Positions 8,666 through 17,426 of a DNA stretch of 43,389 nucleotides are shown here, in pieces. The DNA lies in the NCBI GenBank assembly GCA_003219415.1, contig QHOS01000035.1:1-43389 (forward strand), given 5' to 3'. Position numbers and translations under genes: made by a program. Every line of letters begins with the position of its first letter. Positions within the stretch are counted from its first letter, which is position 1. The DNA is from Verrucomicrobiota bacterium. Lineage in GTDB: Bacteria > Verrucomicrobiota > Verrucomicrobiia > Chthoniobacterales > UBA10450. The notes beneath the pieces were generated by a model. That model did not search any database. It worked only from the letters and a program-made list of their open reading frames with translations, and was not told where the DNA came from.

Positions 8666-10168
8666 ATGGCTGAGGAAACAAACGCGCGCCAAACACGTCC
8701 TCGGAAAAAAATTCGACGGGTTCGAATCGGTTTCAACGTTCTCGCGCAAATCGTGCTCGTCTTATTTCTCGTCGCGATGGTGAACTCGATCGCCTTTAAA
8801 CACTACGCTCGCTGGGATTTTTCCCGCGATCAAAAATATGCGCTCTCAGATAAGACGAAGCGTTTCCTCGATACACTCAAGGGCAAGATGCGCATCACCG
8901 TTTTCTTTCCGCCTAACACGCCGATTGCCACAGATGTTCAGAATTTGCTGACGGAATATCAGTATGCTGGTAAAGGAAAAATCGATATCGAGCACCTTGA
9001 TCCCGAGCGCAATCTTTCCCGGGCAAAGGAGTTGTTCGACAAATACAAGGTCGTTACCGACGAGCCTCTCCTGGTAGTCGATTACGAAGGACGCAACAAA
9101 ACGGTCAAGGCGTCCGAGATGGCGGACATCGACCAGAGCGGAATGGCCTTAGGTGAAGGCCCTCGTGTAGCCGCGTTCAAAGGCGAACAAGCCATCACCA
9201 GCGCAATGATCGATCTTGTGGAAGGTAAAAAGAAGACTCTTGGTTACGTCCTCGGTCACAAGGAACCACCACTCACGGAAGGGAGCGCGATCTCCGTCCT
9301 CAAGACGTTCATCGAAAACGAAAACATCCAGTTCAAAGAACTGAATCTTCTCGATCTGGATGCGATTCCCGAAGACGTAAGAACCGTGATGATAATTGGG
9401 CCGCAGTACGATTTTTCGGACCGCGAAATGAAATTGCTGCGCAACTTCTGGGATAAACAGGGGCGGATCTTGCTTCTCCTCGATCCTGCAGCGAAAACGC
9501 CGAAGTTAGGCGCGTTTGTCAGCGAGCTGGGCGTAAGGGTAAATGACGACAGATTGATGGTTTTTTTGCGAACGGGGATCCAGGAACTGGCACTGACACG
9601 AGATGTTCAAGCGCGTTTCCTGGGCGACAGCCCGATTACAAGACGACTAGCCGATGTGCGGGCGCTCTTTTTAGGTGGCACTTCCTCGCTCACGCTCGAG
9701 CCCGATCGCGCCCGCGCTGCCAACATCGGGATCGAACGGCTAATCCAGGCAGAAAAAGGCTATTTTGCCGAAACTGATTATAACACAGACAATCAGGCGA
9801 AATTCCAGGCTGACGCGAAACGGGATGACAACACGCCAATAACAATAGGGGCAGCGATTGAAAAGGGGGGTAGCGCCGACGAACGAGTACAGGTGAACTC
9901 ATCGCGCCTGGTGGTTGTTAGCAATGCCACGTTCGTTCAGGACAACGCAATCACGCAAGATCAGCAGGGACTCGATTTCATATCCGGCAGTGTGAACTGG
10001 CTGCTGAGCCGGGAACAGCTGATTGGTATTGCACCAAAAGTTTCAAAACCTCTCACGTTCAGTCTGAATGCCGACGCATTGGCTCGTCTGCGCTGGATCG
10101 TTCTCGTTTTTATGCCGTTGATCCCCGCGTTGATCGGAACGGTGGTTTGGTGGCAACGGCGCGTGTAA
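8666..10168 (+). CDS. GldG-like ABC-2 auxiliary membrane protein
   Basis: This protein (500 aa) has a TM helix at about 23-43, a large extracytoplasmic domain, and a second TM helix near the C-terminus (about 477-496) followed by WWQRRV. The domain starts with the family hallmark RWDFSRDQKYALSDKTKRFL and continues with ITVFFPP, as in GldG/ABC-type uncharacterised transport proteins. Conserved stretches such as GYVLGHKEPPL fit the family. It starts 3 bp after the permease. The soluble domain probably works with the DUF4340 protein encoded next. Molecular function is unknown. Confidence 0.88.
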   Translation: MAEETNARQTRPRKKIRRVRIGFNVLAQIVLVLFLVAMVNSIAFKHYARWDFSRDQKYALSDKTKRFLDTLKGKMRITVFFPPNTPIATDVQNLLTEYQYAGKGKIDIEHLDPERNLSRAKELFDKYKVVTDEPLLVVDYEGRNKTVKASEMADIDQSGMALGEGPRVAAFKGEQAITSAMIDLVEGKKKTLGYVLGHKEPPLTEGSAISVLKTFIENENIQFKELNLLDLDAIPEDVRTVMIIGPQYDFSDREMKLLRNFWDKQGRILLLLDPAAKTPKLGAFVSELGVRVNDDRLMVFLRTGIQELALTRDVQARFLGDSPITRRLADVRALFLGGTSSLTLEPDRARAANIGIERLIQAEKGYFAETDYNTDNQAKFQADAKRDDNTPITIGAAIEKGGSADERVQVNSSRLVVVSNATFVQDNAITQDQQGLDFISGSVNWLLSREQLIGIAPKVSKPLTFSLNADALARLRWIVLVFMPLIPALIGTVVWWQRRV

Positions 10169-10176
10169 GCCTTTGT

Positions 10177-10269
10177 TGTCATGTTGAGCGAAGCGAAACA
10201 TCTCTGGCTATTGTTTGGCTGCGCCGCAAGGAGAATGATCCGAGATTCTTCGTTTCGCTCAGAATGACA
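10177..10269. repeat. Long inverted-repeat element, copy B (93 bp), opposite orientation
   Basis: The left arm begins TGTCATGTTGAGCGAAGCGA and the right arm ends CGTTTCGCTCAGAATGACA. The asymmetric ATG-TT and AGAATG features are swapped relative to copies A and C, so this copy is inserted the other way round. Its centre is unrelated to theirs. It occupies almost all of the gap between the GldG-like and DUF4340 genes. Confidence 0.85.
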
Positions 10270-10280
10270 AGAATCGAATC

Positions 10281-12152
10281 ATGAATTGGAAAACTACGCT
10301 AATTCTCGCTGTCGTTGTGCTCGGCGTGTTCGCCTACCTCAGGTTCTTTGAGATGAAACAGCCGAGCACCGGAGAAGCGAGACGGCAGGCGCAAAACGTC
10401 GTGAATTTCGATCGAAATAAGATCGATGGGGTGGTCATTCAAAATGGCGATGAAAAGGTAGAAATACGACGCCACGACAACAAATGGCGGCTCGAAACGC
10501 CATTCAAGGATCAAGCAGATGGTGCCTTGGTCGAAAATTTGTTGTCGGACCTGGAGAGCTGGCAGAAAGAGGGAATAATCCCGGCGAAAGATATCGACGC
10601 CGATAAGAGCAAGCTGAATGAATACGGCCTGAACCGGCCAAAGCTTAAGCTAAAATTGATCGGCTCTGACAGACCACCGGAAATCTTGTTCGGAAAGGAC
10701 GCTGCGTTGGAAGGCCGGATGTATATCCGCTTTGAGAATTCCAAGGAAACCTTTCTTGCCAAACAATCGGTCAAGAAGGACATCGACAAAAAGGCGGAAG
10801 AATTCCGTGACAAAAAATTAACTGATCTGACCACTGCGCAGGTGCGCCGCACGGCGTTAAAGACGCCTGCTGGTGAAATGGAGTTGGAGAAGCAGGGCGA
10901 TCATTGGGATATCGTGAAACCGCTTCGCGCACGGGCGGATGACGAGAAAGTCGGCGATTTGATTGCACAAGTCACAACGGCGCGCATCCAACAATTTGTG
11001 ACCGACGATCACGGCGACCTGCGACCTTACGGACTGGCCGAGCCACGCGGGGCGATCACGCTATTTAGCCAGGAAGGAAAAAAGGACCAAAAGGTTGAGA
11101 TCGCTGACTCGATTAAAGTCTTTGGCCAGGAGGACAAAGGTCAAATGCTGCAAATCGGCAGCGTGCCTGAGAAAGAAAAGGATCAGGTATATGTCCGGTT
11201 TGCTCCTCGCGGGGCCGTTTACACATTGCCCAGGAAGATTGAAGAGGTCCTCAACATTAAGCCAGCGGATCTGCGCGACTATCATTTGGTCCGGATTGAC
11301 ACAAACGTTCTCGATCGCATCACGATCGATGTTCCAGGTAAGGGTAAGACTGTTCTTGCGCGCAAGGATGGAAATTGGACCATCGCCAGCCGAAATAATG
11401 CGCCCGCAGATTCGGGCGCCGTCCGACGCTTAATTGATACGTTGCAAAACCAGCGAGTCACAAAGTTCGTGGAAGATGTCGCTTCGAATCTGCCAAAATA
11501 CGGCCTGGACAAACCGCATCTGCAATTAACGTTCAGCTCGTTCGCGTCGGAGAACACTGCCGAGACTAAAGCGGGTGAGCAGCCGTTTGCTACACTTGCC
11601 TTTGGAAAGGAAGACGGAGACAATGTTTTCGCGCGACTTACCGATGAGCCGTTTGTCGTGGCAGTCCGTCGCGGTTTGCTGGACCGGATCTCAGCCGATC
11701 CTTTGCGATGGCAGGAGTTATCGATCTTTAAGTTTAAACCTGACGAGATTCATCGCCTGAGCATAATGACGGACAAAGAGCTGTCGCTGGAACGCGGCGA
11801 AAATAACCAGTGGCATTGGCTAAAAGGCAGTGGTGAGATCGATAGGACAAATGTGCAGTCGCTACTCAACACGTTGTCGACCTTGCATGCAGTGCGTTGG
11901 CTCGGAGCAACGAAGCCTCAAGATGGCTTGGAAAAGCCGCAGCTGACTCTTGCATTCACAACTTCGCCTGACAATAAGGCATCACACAAGTTGATCATCG
12001 GCGCTCCGGCCAGCGACGGAACATGGTGCGCTCACGTAGACGGCCGCGAAGGTACGTTTGTGATTAGCAATTCGGATTTGAATAACTTGAGGGTACCTCT
12101 CGTGGCACAACCGTTGCCCATGCCAAGTCCGACACCGAGCGTTACGCCGTGA
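10281..12152 (+). CDS. DUF4340 domain protein of the ABC-2 exporter cluster
   Basis: This 623-aa protein has one N-terminal TM helix (about 4-20, TTLILAVVVLGVFAYL) and a large extracytoplasmic part. It contains repeated modules of the DUF4340 type: GVVIQNGDEKVEIRRHDNKW, then MELEKQGDHWDIVKPLRARA, then KTVLARKDGNWTIASR, and LSLERGENNQWHWLKGSGE. Each ends near a motif such as YGLNRPKLKL, YGLAEPRGAI or YGLDKPHLQL. A Pro/Ser/Thr-rich tail closes the protein. Association with GldG-like genes is well known in Verrucomicrobia and Planctomycetes. No enzymatic motif is visible; a scaffold or substrate-binding role is inference. Confidence 0.85.
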   Translation: MNWKTTLILAVVVLGVFAYLRFFEMKQPSTGEARRQAQNVVNFDRNKIDGVVIQNGDEKVEIRRHDNKWRLETPFKDQADGALVENLLSDLESWQKEGIIPAKDIDADKSKLNEYGLNRPKLKLKLIGSDRPPEILFGKDAALEGRMYIRFENSKETFLAKQSVKKDIDKKAEEFRDKKLTDLTTAQVRRTALKTPAGEMELEKQGDHWDIVKPLRARADDEKVGDLIAQVTTARIQQFVTDDHGDLRPYGLAEPRGAITLFSQEGKKDQKVEIADSIKVFGQEDKGQMLQIGSVPEKEKDQVYVRFAPRGAVYTLPRKIEEVLNIKPADLRDYHLVRIDTNVLDRITIDVPGKGKTVLARKDGNWTIASRNNAPADSGAVRRLIDTLQNQRVTKFVEDVASNLPKYGLDKPHLQLTFSSFASENTAETKAGEQPFATLAFGKEDGDNVFARLTDEPFVVAVRRGLLDRISADPLRWQELSIFKFKPDEIHRLSIMTDKELSLERGENNQWHWLKGSGEIDRTNVQSLLNTLSTLHAVRWLGATKPQDGLEKPQLTLAFTTSPDNKASHKLIIGAPASDGTWCAHVDGREGTFVISNSDLNNLRVPLVAQPLPMPSPTPSVTP

Positions 12153-12172
12153 TCCTGTAAGCAGCTTCGCTG

Positions 12173-12868
12173 TCAGAGACTCTGCGCGGTGTAAATCGTT
12201 ACGATGCCGAAACTCAACGGCTGGAGCGTCGCGCGCCGAAAGCCGCTCGCTTCGATTAAATCGATCATTGCACAGCCACTGGGAAATTCTTCGATCGAAT
12301 CCCCGAGGTAGTCGTAGGCACTCTTTCTTCCAGTCAAAAAAGAGCCCAGCATTGGCAGGCAGCGATGCAAATAGAAACGATAGATGGTACGCACAATCGA
12401 TATTGTTGGCAGCGAGAACTCAAGCACTAACAAATGGCCGTCTCGCCTAAGCACCCGCGACATCTCAGCAAGCGCGCCTCTCCAATTCTCCATGTTACGC
12501 AACCCGAAAGCGATGGTAACGCAATCAAAGGAACCATTGGGGAATGGCAGCTTCATCGCATCGCCAAGGATGGTTTGGCGAACCCCTTTCCTCTGCGCCA
12601 GTTCCAGCATTTCAGGCAGGAAATCCACGCCCGTGACTTCCGCATCCGGCAGCTTCTTCTGCAGCGCAAGCGCCAAATCTCCTGTGCCGGTAGCAAGATC
12701 GAGAATTTTGCACGGGCGCCAGCTTGCGACCGTGTTGGCAGCACGTTTTCGCCAATAAAAATCGATCCCGCAGCTAAGAGTGTGATTAGCCAGATCATAC
12801 CGTCTGGCAATGCCGCCAAACATTTGCCGAACTCGTGCAGGCTCTGTTGCGGTACCGGATTTTGTCAT
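12173..12868 (-). CDS. ubiE: UbiE/MenG-type demethylmenaquinone methyltransferase
   Basis: This SAM-dependent class I methyltransferase (231 aa) carries out the C-methylation step of menaquinone/ubiquinone biosynthesis. It shows the N-terminal UbiE signature VRQMFGGIARRYDLANHTLS, the SAM-binding glycine motif LDLATGTGDLALAL (about residue 56), and the family block FDCVTIAFGLRNMENW. LVLEFSLP follows near residue 150. Length matches the family. The gene converges with the DUF4340 gene, 20 bp apart, and is transcribed alone as far as can be seen. Which quinone is made cannot be decided from this gene. Confidence 0.92.
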   Translation of the reverse strand: MTKSGTATEPARVRQMFGGIARRYDLANHTLSCGIDFYWRKRAANTVASWRPCKILDLATGTGDLALALQKKLPDAEVTGVDFLPEMLELAQRKGVRQTILGDAMKLPFPNGSFDCVTIAFGLRNMENWRGALAEMSRVLRRDGHLLVLEFSLPTISIVRTIYRFYLHRCLPMLGSFLTGRKSAYDYLGDSIEEFPSGCAMIDLIEASGFRRATLQPLSFGIVTIYTAQSL

Positions 12869-13033
12869 TTTGAAGGTGGATAAAACGTCAGCTCACAATG
12901 CTATGATAGCTCACTTCTTGTTTACCACATGGATGTAACTAATGCGCGCGAGAGCCACGAGTCAGAAATGTTAGACATAAAGTTTGTTATAAAAAAGGAT
13001 TGCCAATGCAACGAACCCGGCTATGTCACAAGC

Positions 13034-13519
13034 ATGGATATATCTGTTAAAGCTTTAGAAGAAGCAGTTTCAATACGCCGGCAAATTGACAATCTGGAAA
13101 GACAGCTTTCCTCAATCCTGCGAGGTGCGCCTGCCAGACCCACAACGGCCGCCAGACCCACAACGGCCGCCAGACCCACAACAGCGGCCAGACCCACAAC
13201 AGCCCCTAGGCAGGCCGGGCGTTACTTTTCGCCTTCAACCCGGGCCAAGCTTGCAGCCGCTGCCAGGGCCCGTTGGGCGAGACTCAAGGGAGGGACCAAA
13301 CCAACCGCTACCAGAAAAAAAGGCGCACTTACGCCTGCTGGTCGGAGAAAGCTCTCGGAACTCATGAGGGCACGCTGGGCGGCAAGAAGAAAGACCGGAG
13401 GAACGAAGGCAGCACCTTCAGCAAAGAAAGGTGGACTCACACCTGCCGGAAGAAAAAGGCTGTCGCAGTTGATGAAGGCTCGCTGGGCGGCTCGACGGAA
13501 AACTGCGGGGCGAAAGTAG
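13034..13519 (+). CDS. Small basic modular protein, histone-H1-like
   Basis: The N-terminus (MDISVKALEEAVSIRRQID, then NLERQLSSIL) predicts a short coiled coil. A tandem RPTTAA linker is encoded by an 18-bp repeat. Three related basic modules follow: FSPSTRAKLAAAARARWARL, then LTPAGRRKLSELMRARWAAR, then LTPAGRKRLSQLMKARWAAR, each ended by Lys/Arg clusters. This 161-aa form starts at the ATG at 13034, which begins the coiled coil; an ATG at 12929 would add 35 unlike residues. No clear SD is seen for either. The strong positive charge and modular helices suggest nucleic-acid binding. Function is inferred only. Confidence 0.75.
   Translation: MDISVKALEEAVSIRRQIDNLERQLSSILRGAPARPTTAARPTTAARPTTAARPTTAPRQAGRYFSPSTRAKLAAAARARWARLKGGTKPTATRKKGALTPAGRRKLSELMRARWAARRKTGGTKAAPSAKKGGLTPAGRKRLSQLMKARWAARRKTAGRK
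13133..13204 (+). repeat. Tandem repeat, 4 x 18 bp, coding
   Basis: Four copies of GCCAGACCCACAACGGCC occur with two variable positions near the unit end. They encode a repeated RPTTAA linker within the basic modular protein. Such arrays commonly vary in copy number between strains. Confidence 0.9.
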
Positions 13520-13590
13520 TCGATCAATACAACCGGAATCCGCAGCTTACCGATAGTCTTCGCTTCCAAATAGGTTGCGGAGTCAAGCAC

Positions 13591-13672
13591 TGCTCGCGAG
13601 AGGACTCGAACCTCCACGGGTTTCCCCATACGGTCCTGAGCCGTACGCGTCTGCCAATTCCGCCACGCGAGC
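13591..13672 (-). tRNA. tRNA-Leu (anticodon CAG)
   Basis: The minus strand folds as a class II tRNA of 82 nt. The acceptor stem GCTCGCG pairs with CGCGAGC. The D-arm contains GGCGGAATTGGCAGACGC. The anticodon stem TACGG/CCGTA encloses the loop CTCAGGA (anticodon CAG). The variable arm is a short GGG-AAA-CCC hairpin, and the T-arm reads GGTTCGAGTCC. The discriminator is A and no CCA is encoded. It reads CUG codons. Confidence 0.95.
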
Positions 13673-13762
13673 AAAACCGGTGGCCCTTACAATGCGCGCG
13701 TGCCAGTCGCCTGCAAGGCCAAACCCGGGCAATGCAAACGACGAAGGCTGGATGGTCAGAAG

Positions 13763-14641
13763 TTAGCCCGAACTCTTCTTCCGTGCGCGAACTTCCAATT
13801 GGTGCGCCTTGCGTACTTGGCCAAGGGAGCGCAAAAGGTCAGCATAATTGGATACAACGATCTCGTAATCCTTTAGCGGTTTATCCTTCACTTGCTCCCA
13901 CATTTTGAGAGAAGCCTGATAAAGCTCTGCTGCTTTGGCATAATCGCCGCGCGAATGATAGACGACCGCCAGATTGCATTTTGACTGCGCAATGTCGGCA
14001 AGCGGAGGTGGGTTTAAATTCTCGCGAATGGCCAGCGCGCGAAGATGTATTTTCTCTGCTTCAGTAAAACGACGTTCATTGGTGTAAAACACAGCGAGGT
14101 TATTCAGCACTGACGCCACATCGGCATGGTCCGGCCCGAGTTGTTTCTCGTAAATGTGCAATGCGCGCAAGTAGCACGGTTCAGCTGCCTTTTGTCGTCC
14201 CGACTTGCGCAAAATCAGAGCAACATTGTTTAACATGGTGCCGAGATCCGAATAATGAATATCTTCGATCTCGGCACCGGCGGCGATTGCTTTCTGATAG
14301 AAATTAATGGCCTCTTCAGACTGGCCAAGACTATCGCATAGAAATGCAAGACGCCTCGCGGAACGGTAGATGGCACGCTGATCTGGCGGGTTTACCTTTT
14401 CGAGAATTGTATGCGCCTTGAGCAAATATCCTTTGGCCGCCGCGCGATCTCCCTTTTGATCGAGAAGCTGTCCTAGTTTCTCAAAACTGGTCGCCAGCGA
14501 AAGGTCGGTGCCGCTAAAGGCGCGCTTGGCGATTTCCAGCGCTGTTTCGGCCACGCGAATCGCCTGGGGCAACCGGTTTGTAGCGCGCAGCGTATCGAGT
14601 TTGTCGTTGAGGATGGTCCAAAGCTTTTCTTCACCTTTCAT
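13763..14641 (-). CDS. Tetratricopeptide repeat protein (kinesin light-chain type repeats)
   Basis: This 292-aa protein consists almost wholly of about five 42-residue TPR units of the kinesin-light-chain type, for example AEPCYLRALHIYEKQLGPDH and AEKIHLRALAIRENLNPPPL. Such repeats mediate protein-protein contacts. No signal peptide or membrane segment is seen, so it is likely cytoplasmic. It begins 6 bp after the lptE-like gene and is therefore the third gene of the bamD-like operon. The partner is unknown. The biological role remains open. Confidence 0.85.
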   Translation of the reverse strand: MKGEEKLWTILNDKLDTLRATNRLPQAIRVAETALEIAKRAFSGTDLSLATSFEKLGQLLDQKGDRAAAKGYLLKAHTILEKVNPPDQRAIYRSARRLAFLCDSLGQSEEAINFYQKAIAAGAEIEDIHYSDLGTMLNNVALILRKSGRQKAAEPCYLRALHIYEKQLGPDHADVASVLNNLAVFYTNERRFTEAEKIHLRALAIRENLNPPPLADIAQSKCNLAVVYHSRGDYAKAAELYQASLKMWEQVKDKPLKDYEIVVSNYADLLRSLGQVRKAHQLEVRARKKSSG

Positions 14642-14647
14642 TACTCA

Positions 14648-15151
14648 TCACCAACCCTCGCTTATTTGGGTAACCAGCCGGGTGGCGAGGTCCTCAGTCG
14701 CAAGCGGCAAAGCCTGACGCTCATCACTAGTCACGTCGCTGCTCACAAAGAAGGTGGTCGTTCCGATCACATCGTTCGGCGGCACCAGTTGTTTGCCGTC
14801 CCGTCCAGTTAACGAGTACTTTACCACCAGCCAGAGACTAAATTCGGTCGTGGCGAGGACGTTGCCACGCACCGAGCGCGCCGGTGCTCGAGTGATACGG
14901 GCTATTTCAGCTGACAGAGTAGCATCCGCTTTATCCCCATTGGTAATCTGGAACGTCCCGTCTTGTTGTAACTGCTTGATCACAGTATCGGTAACCAACA
15001 CTTCGATCCGAGGGACGAGCGTGCGATTCTTAAAAGTCGGTACTGCGATCGTGTGAACATCGCGAAGATAATATGGCTTTACTGGACCAATGTGATAGCC
15101 AAGGCAACCACCCAGGGCGAAGCAGAATAGGGTGGCAAATAAGGCTTTCAA
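14648..15151 (-). CDS. lptE: LptE-like LPS-assembly lipoprotein
   Basis: This 167-aa lipoprotein has a signal peptide ending in the lipobox ALGGC, so C16 would be lipidated. The mature part starts YHIGPVKPYYLRDVHTIAVP, followed by TFKNRT and VTDTVIKQLQQDGTFQI, and later SLWLVVKYSLTGRDGKQL. This is the LptE/RlpB pattern; LptE plugs the LptD barrel that inserts LPS in the outer membrane. Its ATG overlaps the stop of the bamD-like gene by 4 bp, so the two are translationally coupled. The family is weakly conserved, so the name rests on the N-terminal pattern plus context. Confidence 0.75.
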   Translation of the reverse strand: MKALFATLFCFALGGCLGYHIGPVKPYYLRDVHTIAVPTFKNRTLVPRIEVLVTDTVIKQLQQDGTFQITNGDKADATLSAEIARITRAPARSVRGNVLATTEFSLWLVVKYSLTGRDGKQLVPPNDVIGTTTFFVSSDVTSDERQALPLATEDLATRLVTQISEGW

Positions 15152-16410
15152 GGCGCCGGTGAGGCGGACGCTCCGGGAGAAGCCGATGCCTCGGAAGTGG
15201 GCAACGTACTGGAGCTTGTGCTTGTACCCGGCGGAGCCAGTAGTGGGTCAGGTGCGGTAGTGGTATCAGGAGAAAGCGAAGCTGGTGGCGGAAGCGAATT
15301 ATCGCTCTCCGACGTCGGCAACGGTGCTTCGTTATTTGCCGGACCTGGTTTCGCCGACCCGCTTTCGGCAGTTCGCGCGCCGTGCATGTCACTCTTTTTC
15401 TTGCTGGCCTGACCCATAGGAAGCGCCGGCTGAAGCGCCGCATCTCCAAATTTTGCGCGTAGTTGATCAATCCGTTTCTTTGCCTCGTTGCTTTCCTGAG
15501 AACCTGGCTGCTGGCGAATCACCTCGTTGTAGTAGATAACCGCGGCGCGATAATATTTCTGCTTATCGTAGAATTTTGCGACCTTGTATGAGTTAGCTAT
15601 TTGCTTGTGCTCGAGAATTTCGAGGTTAGCGCGCGCCTGGGTTGCCTTCTCACTCTTGGGATAATGGAAGAGGAAATCTTCAAACGCAGTCTTGGCGTTC
15701 GTTGCGGCGGCGGCGTCCTTTGCGCCTAATTTCGCAGCGGTAAACCAAATGTAGCCGATTTGGTATTGGGCATCCACGGCGATAGGCTCGTTAGGAAACT
15801 TGTCCACAACAGCCTGGTATGCCTGAATGGCTGCGTCATTGGCGCCTTGTTTCTCGCGAGCCAGACCGATATCGAATTGCGCCCGGGCGGTATATTTTCC
15901 ATAGGGCGCGGTTCGGACCACGTTGGCGAAAACAGTTACAGCACGATCCAATGCCGAGGCAACCGGAATGCCAAGGAACCTCAACTTCTTCCCGTTAAGA
16001 TAAATTTCGCCGATTCGGAACTGCGCCTCGATTGCTTCGTCGAAATGCGGACTGCCGGGATATTTTTCGACTAACTGCGAAAATGAATCCGCCGCCGCAA
16101 AAAAAAGATGCTCTTGTTCCTGTAATTGAGCGGCCCGATAAAGCGCATTGGGGGCCACCTTGTCTTTGGGATGGCGTTTGACGAGACTTTTGTAAGCTCT
16201 GATTGCGCGCTTGGTGTTGCCTTCTTTTTCGGCAGCCTGACCAATCTGGAATAGGTCCACAGCATCGCCGCTCAGTTCTTCTTCTACTCCGTCCGGGCCA
16301 ACGTACTCCGGTTTTTTACCCGGTTTGAAGACAACAGAGGCCTTGCCGGATTCGGGCAAAAGAAATGCGGCAACGCCCAAAACTAGAAGCACACGAATAG
16401 CAAAATGCAT
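15148..16410 (-). CDS. BamD-like TPR outer-membrane assembly factor
   Basis: This 420-aa exported protein has a signal peptide (MHFAIRVLLVLGVAAFLLP) but no lipobox cysteine, unlike canonical BamD. Residues 48-290 hold TPR-like units spaced as in BamD: QIGQAAEKEGNTKRAIRAYK, FSQLVEKYPGSPHFDEAIEA, QFRIGEIYLNGKKL, FPNEPIAVDAQYQIGYIWF. A Ser/Pro/Ala/Thr-rich tail of about 90 residues (from about 330) has low complexity. It heads an operon with lptE-like and TPR genes, which supports an envelope-assembly role. An alternative is a general YbgF/CpoB-like TPR protein. Confidence 0.7.
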   Translation of the reverse strand: MHFAIRVLLVLGVAAFLLPESGKASVVFKPGKKPEYVGPDGVEEELSGDAVDLFQIGQAAEKEGNTKRAIRAYKSLVKRHPKDKVAPNALYRAAQLQEQEHLFFAAADSFSQLVEKYPGSPHFDEAIEAQFRIGEIYLNGKKLRFLGIPVASALDRAVTVFANVVRTAPYGKYTARAQFDIGLAREKQGANDAAIQAYQAVVDKFPNEPIAVDAQYQIGYIWFTAAKLGAKDAAAATNAKTAFEDFLFHYPKSEKATQARANLEILEHKQIANSYKVAKFYDKQKYYRAAVIYYNEVIRQQPGSQESNEAKKRIDQLRAKFGDAALQPALPMGQASKKKSDMHGARTAESGSAKPGPANNEAPLPTSESDNSLPPPASLSPDTTTAPDPLLAPPGTSTSSSTLPTSEASASPGASASPAP

Positions 16411-16547
16411 GGGTGTGGCAGGGTAGTTGACTTATGCGCTCAGTCAAGTTTTGGAGGCCACCGTCGCACGCGTGGAATATTGACCAAGTTTTCCAAAAGT
16501 GAACCCTTTTCCAAGGACAGAAGATTGGCTAACGTTGCAATCTCGTT

Positions 16548-17426
16548 TTGAATCTGACCGATCAGCAGAAGATACGCATCGGCTCGTGCGCATGGAGCTT
16601 TGAAGACTGGCGCGGCGTTTTTTACCCGCCGGATTTGCCAGAGGGTCACTGGTTGGAATTTTATGCCAACTATTTCACGGCAGTTGAAGTGGATTCGACT
16701 TTTCATGCTGTTCCGCCGGAAAAGAGCGTTTGGCGTTGGGTCCAGATGACCCGCACTGACTTCCGTTTCACCTGTAAACTTCCCCGTCAGATCACACATA
16801 CTTCCCGACTACACGATTGCACCGCCGAGCTAAATTCGTTTCTCCGCGCCATCGAACCGCTTGGAGCAAAACTCGGCGTTATCCTGATCCAGCTTCCACC
16901 TTCCTTCGCGCCAAAGGATGGCAAGCTGGCGCTGCGCAATTTTCTTGGCCAACTGCCAGGGGATTTCCGCTTCGCGGTTGAATTTCGTCACGCCGGATGG
17001 CATCGGCCGCAGTTCATCCGGCTTTTGGAAAAGCATCGCATCTGCTGGGTCTGGGCGGACACCACTCCCCTTAACGAGCGAAACCTTGCACCTTTCGAAT
17101 TCCTACCACGCACTTCAGATTTTCTCTATCTGCGTCTGCTTGGCGATTACACAACCAAATACGATGTCGATGGCGGACACATCCATCGCTACAAAAAGTT
17201 GCTATGGAAACGCGAAGCTGCACTTGAAAGCTGGTCGCTTAAGATTGAGCGGCATCTTTCCGAAGTCCGCAATGTCTGGGCATTCGTTAGCAATCATTTC
17301 GAAGGATTTGCGCCTGAAACCTGCCAGCGCCTCGCCCAACGTTTGGGGCTTAAGGCAAGCCTGCCTTCGGAAACGGAACAAGCGACCTCAGCGCAGAAAC
17401 AATCGCAGCTCGATCTTCAGTTATAG
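16548..17426 (+). CDS. DUF72 family protein (YecE-like)
   Basis: This 292-aa protein has the DUF72 fold signature IRIGSCAWSFEDWRGVFYPP near the N-terminus, EVDSTFHAVPPEKSVWRW, FRFTCKLPRQITH, the strand GVILIQLPPSF, and a later FLYLRLLGDY block. DUF72 proteins are TIM-barrel-like with unproven activity. The only available start is TTG at 16548, because an in-frame stop lies 15 bases upstream. No SD is evident. It converges on the PHP gene with a 6-bp overlap. Divergent transcription from the bamD-like gene leaves a 137-bp shared promoter region. Confidence 0.85.
   Translation: MNLTDQQKIRIGSCAWSFEDWRGVFYPPDLPEGHWLEFYANYFTAVEVDSTFHAVPPEKSVWRWVQMTRTDFRFTCKLPRQITHTSRLHDCTAELNSFLRAIEPLGAKLGVILIQLPPSFAPKDGKLALRNFLGQLPGDFRFAVEFRHAGWHRPQFIRLLEKHRICWVWADTTPLNERNLAPFEFLPRTSDFLYLRLLGDYTTKYDVDGGHIHRYKKLLWKREAALESWSLKIERHLSEVRNVWAFVSNHFEGFAPETCQRLAQRLGLKASLPSETEQATSAQKQSQLDLQL

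Noticed and set aside
6743-10168. Evidence for gliding motility from the GldA/F/G resemblance
   Set aside because: The other gliding genes are absent from the window, and these exporters occur in non-gliding bacteria.
13133-13204. Possible CRISPR array or iterons from the 18-bp repeat
   Set aside because: The units are adjacent without spacers and keep the protein frame, so this is a coding tandem repeat. No cas genes are present.
13222-13674. A 150-codon minus-strand frame starting MLAWRNWQTRTAQDR
   Set aside because: Its start is the translation of the tRNA-Leu, a well-known false gene, and the rest is antisense to the basic modular protein.
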